64,000 nt of DNA, from assembly GCA_016710015.1 (NCBI GenBank), contig JADJLR010000006.1, positions 1-64,000 on the forward strand, given 5' to 3'. The DNA is from Flavobacteriales bacterium. GTDB taxonomy: Bacteria; Bacteroidota; Bacteroidia; Flavobacteriales_F; PHOS-HE28. The position numbers were made by a program, and so were the translations under genes. Below, piece after piece: positions 43,843 through 53,800 of the stretch; the first letter of the stretch is position 1, and each line of letters begins with the position of its first letter. Under the pieces are notes generated by a model. That model ran no database searches. It saw only the letters and a list, made by a program, of their open reading frames with translations, and had not been told where the DNA came from.

Positions 43843-45150
43843 ATGGTCCGTTGCTCGATCATCGTATTCGCTCTACTCGCGGGCCAGATCCGTGCCCAGA
43901 ACGTGATCAATGGCGATCTGGAGGGTGTGGTCAGCGTCCCAACGGCATTGCCTCCGGGTTGGCAGGCGGTCCCGCTCGGTGATCCGGCGTGTTTCGCTAC
44001 GCAGTCGTACGGTGCAACCCCGGACCTTACCGGCCCGAACGGACCCTTGGCCAGTGTTGGGTTGATGGGGAACCCCTTTTCGGGCAACAGTTTCGTGTCC
44101 GGCCTATGGTACGGCGAGTTCCACGAAGGCATAGAACAGCACGTGTCAGGGTTCACAGTGGGCTGTGCCTATACGGTGGGATTCCGCCAAGCAGTCGTGA
44201 AACAGAACGATGCCTTGGATCGATCCGGGGGATGGTCGGTGTACCTGGACGACCTGCTGATCGGGACCACCGCGCCATCCAGCAGCTCGGAACCACCCAT
44301 CAGCCTCAACATGCCTTGGGATCTCCGCTCTGTCACTTTCACGCCCACGGCCCCTTCGCACGAACTGAAATTCCTACCCGCCGATGATGATCCGGATCAG
44401 GTCTTCGACGGCCTACGGATGGGGATCGACAGCATTCACGTACGTCTTGCCGCTCCGGTGGTGTTCCAACCCATGCTCGGGAATGATACCGTCCTATGCC
44501 CTGGGAACGTTCTGCTCCTTACGCCGAACGTCGCAGATCCGCTACACTGGCAGGATGGGTCCACGGCCTCGTCCTTCCTTGTGAACTCGTCGGGTACGTT
44601 CTGGGTGGAGGCAACACAAGGCTGCCAGCTCTTCGGGGATTCCATTACCGTCACGATCGTGGACCTGCCACCGGCGAATTTGGGACCCGACCGCACCCAT
44701 TGTGATGAGGAACCCTTGATCCTCTTCTCCAACTCCGTCGGTGATCACCTGTGGTCCGACGGTTCCAATGGCGATCACCTTGTAGCGGAAGCCTCAGGCC
44801 AGTATTGGGTGCAGGTAGTGGAGGGACCCTGTCTCACTTCGGATACCGTGCAGGTGGTGATCGAGGACTGCGGCATCGTGTTGGACCTCCCCAATGTGTT
44901 CACACCGAATGGAAGCGGACTCAATGAGTTGTGGAAACCGATCAAGCGGGCCGGGATCCGGCGCATGCAAACCACCATCTACGGCCGATGGGGAGACCTG
45001 ATGATCGCTTCATCCAGTTTGGAATTCGGATGGAACGGGATCACAGATGGCGAACAAGCGGCAGAAGGCACTTACTTCTACGTGATCGAATACATGGATG
45101 AACGCGGTACTCCCGGTACCCGGACAGGCACATTCCAGCTGCTGCGATAA
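43843..45150 (+). CDS. T9SS type-B (CHU_C) sorted surface protein
   Basis: About 435 residues with a signal peptide (MVRCSIIVFALLAGQIRA). The N-terminal half is a beta-sandwich (INGDLEGVVSVPTALPPGWQA...YTVGFRQAVVKQND), the middle holds repeated strand segments (DTVLCPGNVLLLTP; HCDEEPLILFSNSVGDHLWSDG), and the C-terminus is a gliding-motility type sorting domain (LPNVFTPNGSGLNELWKPI...TIYGRWGDLMIAS...WNGITDGEQAAEGTYFYVIEY). The CTD directs T9SS export and surface attachment. Ligand unknown. Confidence 0.85.
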   Translation: MVRCSIIVFALLAGQIRAQNVINGDLEGVVSVPTALPPGWQAVPLGDPACFATQSYGATPDLTGPNGPLASVGLMGNPFSGNSFVSGLWYGEFHEGIEQHVSGFTVGCAYTVGFRQAVVKQNDALDRSGGWSVYLDDLLIGTTAPSSSSEPPISLNMPWDLRSVTFTPTAPSHELKFLPADDDPDQVFDGLRMGIDSIHVRLAAPVVFQPMLGNDTVLCPGNVLLLTPNVADPLHWQDGSTASSFLVNSSGTFWVEATQGCQLFGDSITVTIVDLPPANLGPDRTHCDEEPLILFSNSVGDHLWSDGSNGDHLVAEASGQYWVQVVEGPCLTSDTVQVVIEDCGIVLDLPNVFTPNGSGLNELWKPIKRAGIRRMQTTIYGRWGDLMIASSSLEFGWNGITDGEQAAEGTYFYVIEYMDERGTPGTRTGTFQLLR

Positions 45151-45164
45151 GAATAGCTTGAAGC

Positions 45165-45872
45165 CTACATGGAGAAGGTGCCCAGCACCTCGGCCAATTC
45201 GTGGTGCAGCACCTCGGGCGGAACCTGCTCGAAATCAGCCTTGACCTCGAACTTGGTAGGGTCCACGTCGCCAGGGGTGACCTGTATGGCATTTAACCGC
45301 ATGCGCATGCCGTATTGGACAATGTCATACCGCATCAGTACGCCAGGGATCTCTGCAAATGGGCCGAACCAATTGGGTTCACTCAACTCGATGTCGTTCG
45401 TGTACCACAGTTCGATCTCCGGCATTTCCATGCGGGCAAAGATGGCGATGGCCCGCTTGCACGCATAGCCTGCAATGGTGTCCATGTCCTGAGTGAACAG
45501 GATCGTCGGGTCGCCACTTTCGTCGTTGAACATGGTCAGCTCGCGAGATTTCATATGGGCCACCATCTTCTTGCTCATCATGCTCAAATGATAGTCCATC
45601 GCTTTGGCTTCGCCATCTGCGACCATGGTGGTTCGGAAAATGCCCATTCCGGCGCTGAGTTCCGCCACCTGCTTGTTATCCGCGAAGGTCACGGTGGTCC
45701 TTTCCGGTAACATGCCAGCCATGATCCCGTTCGGATCGTAATCGGGGAAAGTCAACGCATATTCGATCACCCCTTCACCCACACGATCCCGAAGGAGGTG
45801 GGTGCCGCATCCCGTCAAGCAGAGAACGGCTAAGGTGGGCAGAAGCAGGAAGGTAACAGGTCGTTTGTTCAT
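45165..45872 (-). CDS. putative lipoprotein
   Basis: 235 residues with a lipobox (LAVLCLTGC) after an N-terminal hydrophobic stretch, so probably an outer- or inner-membrane lipoprotein. The mature part is soluble (YALTFPDYDPNGIMAGMLPERTTVTFADNKQVAELSAGMGIF; MMSKKMVAHMKSRELTMF). The pattern resembles DUF4412-type proteins, but identity is weak. It is convergent with the type-B protein and divergent from arginase, 113 bases apart. Confidence 0.75.
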   Translation of the reverse strand: MNKRPVTFLLLPTLAVLCLTGCGTHLLRDRVGEGVIEYALTFPDYDPNGIMAGMLPERTTVTFADNKQVAELSAGMGIFRTTMVADGEAKAMDYHLSMMSKKMVAHMKSRELTMFNDESGDPTILFTQDMDTIAGYACKRAIAIFARMEMPEIELWYTNDIELSEPNWFGPFAEIPGVLMRYDIVQYGMRMRLNAIQVTPGDVDPTKFEVKADFEQVPPEVLHHELAEVLGTFSM

Positions 45873-45953
45873 GGTCTGGTCTTGAAGGTGGCCTTGGTAC
45901 GTGGAAACCGGGTCTCGCGTTTCGATCGTCCATAGTGGCTTTAACGCGTGCTG

Positions 45954-45961
45954 TACCTTCG
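45954..45961 (+). promoter_or_regulatory. -7-like box (TACCTTCG) before the arginase gene
   Basis: One mismatch to TAnnTTTG, 24 bases before ATG 45986. Confidence 0.35.
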
Positions 45962-45985
45962 TGCGTCCGTTTTGGGCATATTATC

Positions 45986-46924
45986 ATGGAATTGCGATTG
46001 ATCGAAGCCGCATCTGAGCTGGGTGCGGGAACCCGAGGGACCAGCATGGGAATGGCCGCCTTACGTGTGGCCGCATGGAAGTTGGGAAGTGAGTTGTTCG
46101 GCCATGCCGAGGAGAGCATCCTCGGAGATGAGAACGACGTGCTGTACGAGGACGATACCAGCCCCAATGCCCATCACATCGATGGCCTCATCCGTTTCCA
46201 AAGCGACTTGGCCTACGAAGTTTATAAGTATGTCAGGAACAACGTATTCCCTATCGTGGTCGGAGGTGATCATTCAATAGCGATCGGTTCTGTTTCGGGC
46301 ACCAAGATGGCTTTCCCGAACGAGCGGCTTGGGGTGATCTGGATCGATGCGCACGCCGACCTCCATTCCCCTTGGACCACCCCCAGTGGAAATGTGCATG
46401 GCATGCCCCTCGCGTTACTCATGAATATAGAGAAGCGTGGCCGGAACAACCCATTCGCCTTCACCATGGACACGTGGGACCGGTTGCGGAAGATCGGGGT
46501 GAACGGTCCCAAATTGCTACCCAGTGATCTGGTATTCATCGGGTTACGGGATTACGAACCGGAAGAAGAGGAGATCTTGAAGGAGTACGGGGTCAAGATC
46601 ATCACCGTGGCCGAATTGCGGAAGAAAGGCGCAGAAGCCGTGGTGGCGGAAACCTTGGCGCACCTTTCGACCTGTGATCGCATCCACGTCAGCTTCGATG
46701 TCGACAGCTTGGATCCCTCGGTTTCCATTGGCACCGGTACTCCGGTCCCGGATGGGTTGTTCCCTGAGGAGGCTTCCGTTCTGCTCCAAGGCTTCTGCAA
46801 AGAACCCAAGACCGTGACCCTGGATGTGGTAGAGATCAACCCGGCGTTGGACGACAAGAACGCAATGGCTGAAGCCACCTTGGGCATCTTGGAACCTTTG
46901 TTCCCCATCCTACGGGCGCGCTGA
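45986..46924 (+). CDS. rocF: arginase/agmatinase-family hydrolase, likely arginase
   Basis: About 312 residues from ATG 45986. The manganese ligands and catalytic residues of the ureohydrolase family are intact: VVGGDHSIAIG, IWIDAHADLHSP, and SFDVDSLDPSVSIGTGTP near the C-terminal side. By family it splits arginine to ornithine and urea (or agmatine to putrescine and urea); the neighbour CtlX-type and argS genes favour arginine. ctlX begins five bases after its stop. Confidence 0.88.
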   Translation: MELRLIEAASELGAGTRGTSMGMAALRVAAWKLGSELFGHAEESILGDENDVLYEDDTSPNAHHIDGLIRFQSDLAYEVYKYVRNNVFPIVVGGDHSIAIGSVSGTKMAFPNERLGVIWIDAHADLHSPWTTPSGNVHGMPLALLMNIEKRGRNNPFAFTMDTWDRLRKIGVNGPKLLPSDLVFIGLRDYEPEEEEILKEYGVKIITVAELRKKGAEAVVAETLAHLSTCDRIHVSFDVDSLDPSVSIGTGTPVPDGLFPEEASVLLQGFCKEPKTVTLDVVEINPALDDKNAMAEATLGILEPLFPILRAR

Positions 46925-46929
46925 GGACC

Positions 46930-47874
46930 ATGCAGGTGGCCGATTCCGTGATCCTGGTCCGTCCAACGGGCTTTGGTTTCGATCCGGAAACAGCAGAAAG
47001 CAACACCTTCCAGCAGCAAGGCTTCATTCCAGAGGTCCGCACTAAGGCCGCTGAGGAGTTCGATGGCCTGTTGCACGTGCTGCGGGAGGTTGGCATAGGC
47101 ATTACCATCCTGGACCCGAAGGATCGGCTTGCGCCCAATGCCGTGTTCCCGAACAATTGGTTCAGCACGGATGCAGAAGGCCGGGTCGTGCTCTATCCCA
47201 TGCGCAACGGATCCCGCCGTGTAGAGCGGGATGCGGACATGGCACTGACCCTACGCAGGGAAGGCTTGGATGCCAAGGACACCGTGGACCTCAGCGGTTG
47301 GGAACACCGGGGTATGTACCTGGAAGGCACCGGAAGTTTGGTCTTGGACCGGATCCATAAGAAGGCCTTCGCCTGCCTCAGTGAACGAACCACAGAGGAT
47401 GCATTGAACAACTGGTGCGAGCGCTTCGCATATACCCCGATCGCCTTCACCGCCACCGTGGATGGCCGGATCCCGGATGGTAGCACACGCGGCGTTCCCG
47501 TCTACCATACCAACGTCGTCATGAGCATCGGAGAAGGATTCGCGGTGGTTTGTTTGGATGCTATGCCCTTTCCGGCCGAACGCCAAGAAGTCATGGAAGA
47601 GTTGAAGAAAAGCGGCAAGGAGGTGATTCCCATTGGGATCGAGCAAATGCAGCACTTCTTGGGGAATATGCTTCAACTGCATGGTCGCAAGTACAAGGAA
47701 CCCGAACCGTACATCCTGCTTTCGGAAACGGCCTTTCTTCAATTGCGCCCAGAACAGCGGATCGCGCTGCAAGCCCAAGGGCAGTTGCTCCCGGTCGCTA
47801 TTCCGACGATCGAATTGGTCGGGGGGGGGAGTGTCCGGTGCATGCTGGCCGAGAATTTCCTTTCCCGACGCTGA
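46930..47874 (+). CDS. ctlX: CtlX-type citrulline/arginine-group hydrolase
   Basis: A 314-residue member of the amidinotransferase/arginine deiminase fold. Seen are the opening DSVILVRPTGFGFDPETAESN, FPNNWFSTDAEGRV, the EGTGSLVLDR catalytic-acid segment, VYHTNVVMSIGEGF with the histidine, and a C-terminal GGGSVRCMLAENFL with the nucleophilic cysteine. Such CtlX enzymes split citrulline to ornithine and carbamate/ammonia-type products. It is the second gene of the arginase operon. Specificity for citrulline rather than arginine or dimethylarginine rests on family resemblance. Confidence 0.85.
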   Translation: MQVADSVILVRPTGFGFDPETAESNTFQQQGFIPEVRTKAAEEFDGLLHVLREVGIGITILDPKDRLAPNAVFPNNWFSTDAEGRVVLYPMRNGSRRVERDADMALTLRREGLDAKDTVDLSGWEHRGMYLEGTGSLVLDRIHKKAFACLSERTTEDALNNWCERFAYTPIAFTATVDGRIPDGSTRGVPVYHTNVVMSIGEGFAVVCLDAMPFPAERQEVMEELKKSGKEVIPIGIEQMQHFLGNMLQLHGRKYKEPEPYILLSETAFLQLRPEQRIALQAQGQLLPVAIPTIELVGGGSVRCMLAENFLSRR

Positions 47875-47879
47875 GCGTC

Positions 47880-47970
47880 ATGCCGGAAACGCGATAGCGG
47901 TATCCGGCATCTCACCAATGAACGGCTTGCATTCGTGGGATGCCGGATAGCCCGCAGCGGATCTTCCGGC
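47880..47970. repeat. pair of REP-like palindromes
   Basis: Two hairpins lie between ctlX and argS: ATGCCGGA (47880-47887) with TCCGGCAT (47903-47910), and GCCGGA (47942-47947) with TCCGGC (47965-47970). Both have the same CCGGA core in related flanks (CGTCATGCCGGA...; GGATGCCGGATAG...CTTCCGGCGTGAC), a BIME-like arrangement. Confidence 0.5.
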
Positions 47971-48022
47971 GTGACCACACAAGAGAAGATCGTTCCGCGC
48001 TTTCGTGCCAACTTTGCAACCC

Positions 48023-49813
48023 ATGTTCCAAGATCGTCTTCAGTCCCTTCTCATTCCAGCGCTCCAACAGGCCTTCAAGGCATTGTTCGGCCATGACCTC
48101 GACCCCAAGGCCTTCGCATTTCAATCCACTCGACCGGAGTTCGAGGGCGATGTGACCATCAACGTCTTTCCGTTCTTGAAGGTGAGCGGCAAAGGCCCAG
48201 AACCCACCGCGCAGGCTGTTGGGGAATACCTGCAAGCGCATCTGGAGGTGGTGGAGTGCTTCAACGTGGTGAAGGGCTTCCTCAATATCCGCATCGCTGA
48301 CAGCTACTGGCTGGATTTCCTTCGTGAAGCCGGTCAACAGGACCTGCTCCAGTTTCCCACAACTGGGAAGAAGGTGATGGTGGAATACGCCAGTCCCAAC
48401 ACCAACAAGCCCCTGCACTTGGGGCATATGCGCAATATCTTCTTGGGCCACAGTGTAAGCCGGATCCTGGAGAGTGCGGGTAACGAGGTGGTGCGCGTGC
48501 AAGTGATCAACGATCGCGGCATCCACATCTGCAAGAGCATGGTCGCGTGGCAACACTTCGGTGCAGGAGCCACACCGGAAAGCAGTGGTCTGAAAGGGGA
48601 TAAGCTCGTTGGAAAGTACTACGTGGAATTCGATCGAGTTTACAAGAAGGAGATCGAAGCACTGATCGCAAGCGGTAAGTCGAAAGATGATGCGGAGAAG
48701 GAAGCGCCGATCCTGCTCGAAGCGCAGGCCATGTTGTTGAAATGGGAAGCCAATGATCCAGATGTCCGTGCACTCTGGTCAAAGATGAACGGCTGGTGCT
48801 TCGATGGTTTCAACGCCACGTACGACCGCATGGGTGTGGCTTTCGATAAGCTCTACTACGAAAGTCAGACCTACGTGCTCGGTAAGAACGACGTGTTGGA
48901 AGGGCTGAAGAAAGGCGTGTTCTACGAGAAAGATGGTGCGGTCTGGGTGGACAATTCCAAGGAAGGTCTCGATGAGAAAGTGTTGCTGCGTAGCGATGGC
49001 ACCAGTGTGTACATGACGCAGGACATTGGCACGGCCATCAAACGCTTCGAGGAATACCCCGGCCTTTCGCAATTGATCTATACCGTTGGCAACGAGCAGG
49101 ACTATCATTTCAAGGTGCTCTTCATCATCCTCAAGAAACTGGGCTTCTCCTGGGCCGATGAATTGCATCACCTCAGCTACGGCATGGTGGACCTACCGAG
49201 TGGCAAGATGAAGAGCCGCGAAGGCACCGTGGTGGATGCGGACGACCTGATGGAGGAAGTGGTGCAAGAAGCTCGCGCTTCCGGGGAACAACTGAGCAAG
49301 CTCGATGACTTCAGTGAACCCGAGAAGTCAGCACTTTTCGAGATGATCGGCCTCGCCGCAGTGAAGTACTACCTGCTGAAGGTGGATCCGAAGAAACGCA
49401 TGCTCTTCGATCCTGCTGCTAGTATCGATCTGCAAGGCCATACCGGTCCTTTCATTCAGTACACCTACGCGCGGATCAAAAGTCTGCTGCGCAAGGTGGA
49501 AGGCATGGGTACGTGGTCTCCGGAACATGTACCCCAATGGGCTCTGCTTCCCGAAGAACGTGCTGTGTTGAAGCATTTGCACCAATTCCCACATGTGCTG
49601 CACGAATCCGCTTCCAAACTGGATCCCGCTCTGATGGCGAATCACACCTACGAATTGGTGAAGGCGTACAATGGATTCTACCAGAGCGTACCGGTGATGA
49701 AGGAAGAGGATGGGTCAAAGAAGAATTTCCGGCTCGCCTTGAGCATGGCGGTCGGTCAGATGACCAAAAAGGCCATGTGGTGCTTGGGCATCGAGGTCCC
49801 CGAGCGCATGTGA
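48023..49813 (+). CDS. argS: arginyl-tRNA synthetase
   Basis: About 596 residues from ATG 48023; homologous length is 550-600. Class I motifs: HIGH-like HLGHMRN at about 132-138 within ASPNTNKPLHLGHMRNIFLGH, and a KMSKS equivalent KMKSREG at about 395. The N-terminal Arg-tRNA domain (FQDRLQSLLIPALQQAFKALFG) and the C-terminal DALR anticodon domain (YARIKSLLRKVEG...LALSMAVGQMTKKAMWCLGIEVPERM) are complete. It charges tRNA-Arg. It lies downstream of the arginase and ctlX genes on the same strand; a -7-like CAACTTTG ends six bases before the start. Confidence 0.97.
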   Translation: MFQDRLQSLLIPALQQAFKALFGHDLDPKAFAFQSTRPEFEGDVTINVFPFLKVSGKGPEPTAQAVGEYLQAHLEVVECFNVVKGFLNIRIADSYWLDFLREAGQQDLLQFPTTGKKVMVEYASPNTNKPLHLGHMRNIFLGHSVSRILESAGNEVVRVQVINDRGIHICKSMVAWQHFGAGATPESSGLKGDKLVGKYYVEFDRVYKKEIEALIASGKSKDDAEKEAPILLEAQAMLLKWEANDPDVRALWSKMNGWCFDGFNATYDRMGVAFDKLYYESQTYVLGKNDVLEGLKKGVFYEKDGAVWVDNSKEGLDEKVLLRSDGTSVYMTQDIGTAIKRFEEYPGLSQLIYTVGNEQDYHFKVLFIILKKLGFSWADELHHLSYGMVDLPSGKMKSREGTVVDADDLMEEVVQEARASGEQLSKLDDFSEPEKSALFEMIGLAAVKYYLLKVDPKKRMLFDPAASIDLQGHTGPFIQYTYARIKSLLRKVEGMGTWSPEHVPQWALLPEERAVLKHLHQFPHVLHESASKLDPALMANHTYELVKAYNGFYQSVPVMKEEDGSKKNFRLALSMAVGQMTKKAMWCLGIEVPERM

Positions 49814-49866
49814 CCCTATCGCTCTGGATCAGCGCAGGTCATCATGATCTGTGTTATCTGCGTTCC

Positions 49867-50865
49867 TTAGAACTTCGGACACGGCACCACTTTATGTCGG
49901 CGCGCCTTGGCCCGTCGTGGCCATTCGTAGATCATGCTGATCTCGTGCGCCCCAGCGCTCTTGAGCGTGAGCTTGCTGATCGTGATATCGTAACTATAGA
50001 CGAAGCGCAATTGCTTCTCGGTCTCGAAGCCGACCATGAGGATCACGGATTCGCTGTTGCTATATCCCTGCTGGTATGCTTTGAATAGAGGCAGACCGCG
50101 ATACCACAAGCCCCCACTGATGCGGTTGTGCTCGATGTAACCGCCAAGGTCCAATTGGTCCCATTTGCCTTGTGCCTTGTAATGCCCGGCAATGGTCATC
50201 TTGGTCTCGCTGCGGGTCAGTTTGTGTCCATCCAATGCGAACCGATAACCCGTGTGGAAGGTCATCCGCATCTGCAACGGTGCATCCCCATCCACCATCA
50301 ACGTTTGATTCGGTCGATTGATGTGGTTGAAGGAGAATCCTGCCCAGAACTGCTCGCTGTAGTACAATGCGCCGGTCGCTAGGTCCAGATAACCGGTATG
50401 GGGCACCATGTTGGCTTCGATGCTCGTGGGTGCATTGTCGCGAATGATCTGATCCGCGAAGAGGTATCCATCCGGTGCCACATTGCGAATGGTGTAGCCG
50501 GTACGAAAGCCGAATCGGAGCGCTCGTCGACGGTCCAATCGAGCCTCGTAGCTGTAGCTCATGGCGATGGTGGTGAAACTGAGGCCATAGCTTCCGGCCC
50601 GGTCGCGGACCACCAATCCTCCCAATCCGCTGTGTGCGCGGGCGAAGTTGTGGTCATACGCGAAGGCATAGGTCTCAAACCCCGGTTGAACTCCGGGCCA
50701 TTGCAAGCGGTAGTTCAATGCGATCCGGTCTTGGAAGGTGTTGCCCGTTAGTGCCGGATTCAAGTACTGCGAAGAGGCATAGAACTGTGAGAACTGCGGA
50801 TCCTGTGCATGCACGAGTGCAGGTCCGATCAAGAGCAATATGACAAGGAGTCGGAGTGCCTTCAT
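49867..50865 (-). CDS. PorP/SprF-family type IX secretion partner protein
   Basis: 332 residues with a signal peptide (LVILLLIGPALVHAQ) and the hallmark start of PorP/SprF proteins, QDPQFSQFYASSQYLNPALTGN, followed by a barrel (YRLQWPGVQPGFETYAFAYDHNF; FSFNHINRPNQTLMVDG; YIEHNRISGGLWYRGLPLFKAYQ). SprF-type proteins are needed to secrete or anchor the giant SprB adhesin of gliding bacteria. The gene's ATG overlaps the stop of the giant SprB-like gene (ATGA), which strongly supports a functional pair. Confidence 0.92.
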   Translation of the reverse strand: MKALRLLVILLLIGPALVHAQDPQFSQFYASSQYLNPALTGNTFQDRIALNYRLQWPGVQPGFETYAFAYDHNFARAHSGLGGLVVRDRAGSYGLSFTTIAMSYSYEARLDRRRALRFGFRTGYTIRNVAPDGYLFADQIIRDNAPTSIEANMVPHTGYLDLATGALYYSEQFWAGFSFNHINRPNQTLMVDGDAPLQMRMTFHTGYRFALDGHKLTRSETKMTIAGHYKAQGKWDQLDLGGYIEHNRISGGLWYRGLPLFKAYQQGYSNSESVILMVGFETEKQLRFVYSYDITISKLTLKSAGAHEISMIYEWPRRAKARRHKVVPCPKF

Positions 50866-53800
50866 CGAAAGAGGGTCAAGTCACTCAGCTTCTCCACTTG
50901 CTTTCCGTCCACGAAGCGGAACCAGGTCTGCACCACGTACACATCCTGCGGACTCAACGCCCCACGGTAAAAGCCGTCCCAGCCGATGCTGAGGTCCGTG
51001 CTCTCGAAGATCAATTCACCCCAGCGGTTGAAGACGCGCATACGGAAATCCTCCACGAAGCGAACGAAGGGGTAGAAGACATCGTTGCTGAGGTCGCCTG
51101 TAACGTAGTTGCCACCACCGCCGTTCGATCCTCCGCTCCCATTGGGGTTGGGTGTGAAGGCGGTCCGGGATCACCACATCATAGACCGGTTCGATGGTGA
51201 TGGGCACTGTTGCATGTCCCGTACATCCATGGTCATCGGTCACGAACAGTTCCGCGTCGAAAGTCCCGATCTCGTTGTATTCATACGTCGGTTCCATGAT
51301 GGAACTGGTGCCACCATCCCCGAACACCCACCCGAATGAAACGATCGTTCCTGTGGTCGAACTGGTGAAGTCGATCGTGGCTTCATCGATGTTGGTGACC
51401 AACGGAGACGCATTCACGGAAACCACCGGTGATGCATACGCTAGGATCTGGCCACCACCGTTGCTGCTGGAAGTGCAACCCAAGGGCGTGGTCACGGTGA
51501 GAGAAGCGGTATAGCTGCCTTGTGGGTAGATCAGCTGCGGAGCCGAGACATTGCTCGTGGTCCCATTCCCCAAATTCCATGTGTAGGTCACATTACCGAG
51601 GTTCAAATTCGGGAATTGTACATGCAGTGGGGCGCATCCGGATGCGATCACCGGTGGCAATGCAATGGTCGGAGCAGCATCCACACGAAGCCCGATGATG
51701 CGTTCCACGGTCGTGCCGCAGCCATCGGTAACGGTCACCACATGGTTCTGGTCCGCGATGACAGGGACCGTGTAAGGTCCGCTTCCGGTATATCCCAATG
51801 GGGACCAAGCAATGTTCGTGGTTCCTGGATATCCGGAGAAGGAAAGGCCTACGGTCGCTAGGCCCCCAGTACATACCGTGGTGTCACCATAGGTCGTGAA
51901 TGATGCAGTATTCAGATCAAGTACGGTCACCGGAACAGGAGTGATCGGGCCTGTGCAGCCTGCTTGATCGACCACCGTGAGTTGGATCGTCGTGGAGGTC
52001 TGGAATGCGAGTTGCACGCTCGGGTTGAATCCCATACCACCCCAATTGAAGAGGTATCCCCCAGCGCCTCCCGTGGCGGTAGCAACGAAGGTTCCCGGCG
52101 TGTTCACGCACATGGTATCCGGTGCTTGACCGCTTACGAAAATGGGCTCTGGCTGTTCGATGTCGGCCACGGACTGTGCGGTGCAACCATGCGAGTCCGT
52201 CACTTCCACAGAATAGCTCCCGGCTTGCAGGTTGGTGATGTTGTTGCTCGTGGCACCGTTGCTCCAAGCGATCGCATACGTTGGAGTTCCACCTTGTAGT
52301 GTAAGGGCCGCCGCACCGTTGGTGCCACTAGCACAGGACACGTTCGTTGTATTGATCTGGGCAATGGTCAGGGCCTGGGGTTCATCTACCGTCGCACTAA
52401 GCGTGGTATCACAGCCAACGGCATCGGTCACCGTAACGCTGTATGTGCCAGCGGCCAATCCAGTCGCTGTTGGTGAAGTTTGTGCCAATGGATCGCTCCA
52501 GAGGTAGCTGAAGCCAGGTGTTGCCGGGGTGAAGGCGATGGTTCCATCGGATGATGCGTTGCAAAGGGCAGCGGTAGTGCTCAACGCGGCAGTGAGCAGC
52601 GCAGTGGAAAAGTTGAGATGCACCGTGTCCGAGACGGGTGGACAAGTCGGATTGCCCGAGCTGGTGAGCACCAGATCGACACCGCCGGACATGATCTCTG
52701 CATTGGTCGGTTGGTATTGAGCGCTCAGTCCGTTGGTCAAGAACGTACCGCTTCCGCCGCTCCATTGGCCACCCGTGGCATTCACCACCGACCCCTGAAG
52801 GATCACCGGGTAGTCGTTCAAGCATACGATGATATCAGGTCCAGCGTCAACGATACTCGGCTGTCCAGTGGCAAGGATGGTGCCAGTGGCAGTGACCGGA
52901 GTGCATCCATTGGCGTCGGTCACTGAAACATCATAGGTACCCGCACCCGTGATCAGTGTAGCGCCATTTACACCTGTATTCCATGTGTAGGTGTAGGGTG
53001 CCGTACCGCCGCTCGCTGAGGCGACGAGTTGTCCGTTCGCTTCACCGGCGCAACTCTCGTCCGTACTCACCAGATCGGCCAACGAGAGCGCATCCGGCTC
53101 GCCGATCTCGGTGGTCAAGGTCATTTGGCAGTTGTAGTTGTCCGTGATCGTTACCGTTCGGGTGCCTGTCCCGAGGTCCGCTATCGTTGCAGTGGTCTGA
53201 CCATCCGGAAGCCACAGGTAGCTGAAGTTCACGTTGTCCGGCACCACTGCGGCCGTTCCGGTGTTGGTGCCGTTGCAAAGCGCATCGGTGTGTACTATGG
53301 TGACGTTCGCGAAGCTGTTCGGAAGGAACAACTCCATGGTGTCCGAATCCGGTGGGCAACCCGCATTTCCCGTTGTGGTGAGTGTTAGGATCACGGAACC
53401 GGCAGCAAAATCTGCCGCACCGGGCGAATAGTCGATATCTGGAAAGGTGCCGTTGTAGGTGCCTGTACCACCGCTCCATACCCCGCCGGTCGCATTGGTC
53501 ACGCTTTCATTCAAGTAGATGGGGAAGGTGCCGATGCAACCGATCACATCCGGGCCGGCGTTCGCCTCGTTGGGAAGAGCCGCTGATCCGATGGTGGCTG
53601 GCGTTAGGTCAGCTTCGCATCCGTTGTCGTCCGTTACCGTTACCGTATATATGCCAGCCCCAGCGATGATCGAACTCTCCGTGCTGCCCGTGCTCCATGC
53701 ATAGGTGTATGGTTCCGTTCCAGCGGTCACGTTCACTGTTGCGGAACCGTTCCCACTACCCAAGCACGTTTCATCTACTGTTTGTACGGTGCCAGAAAGT

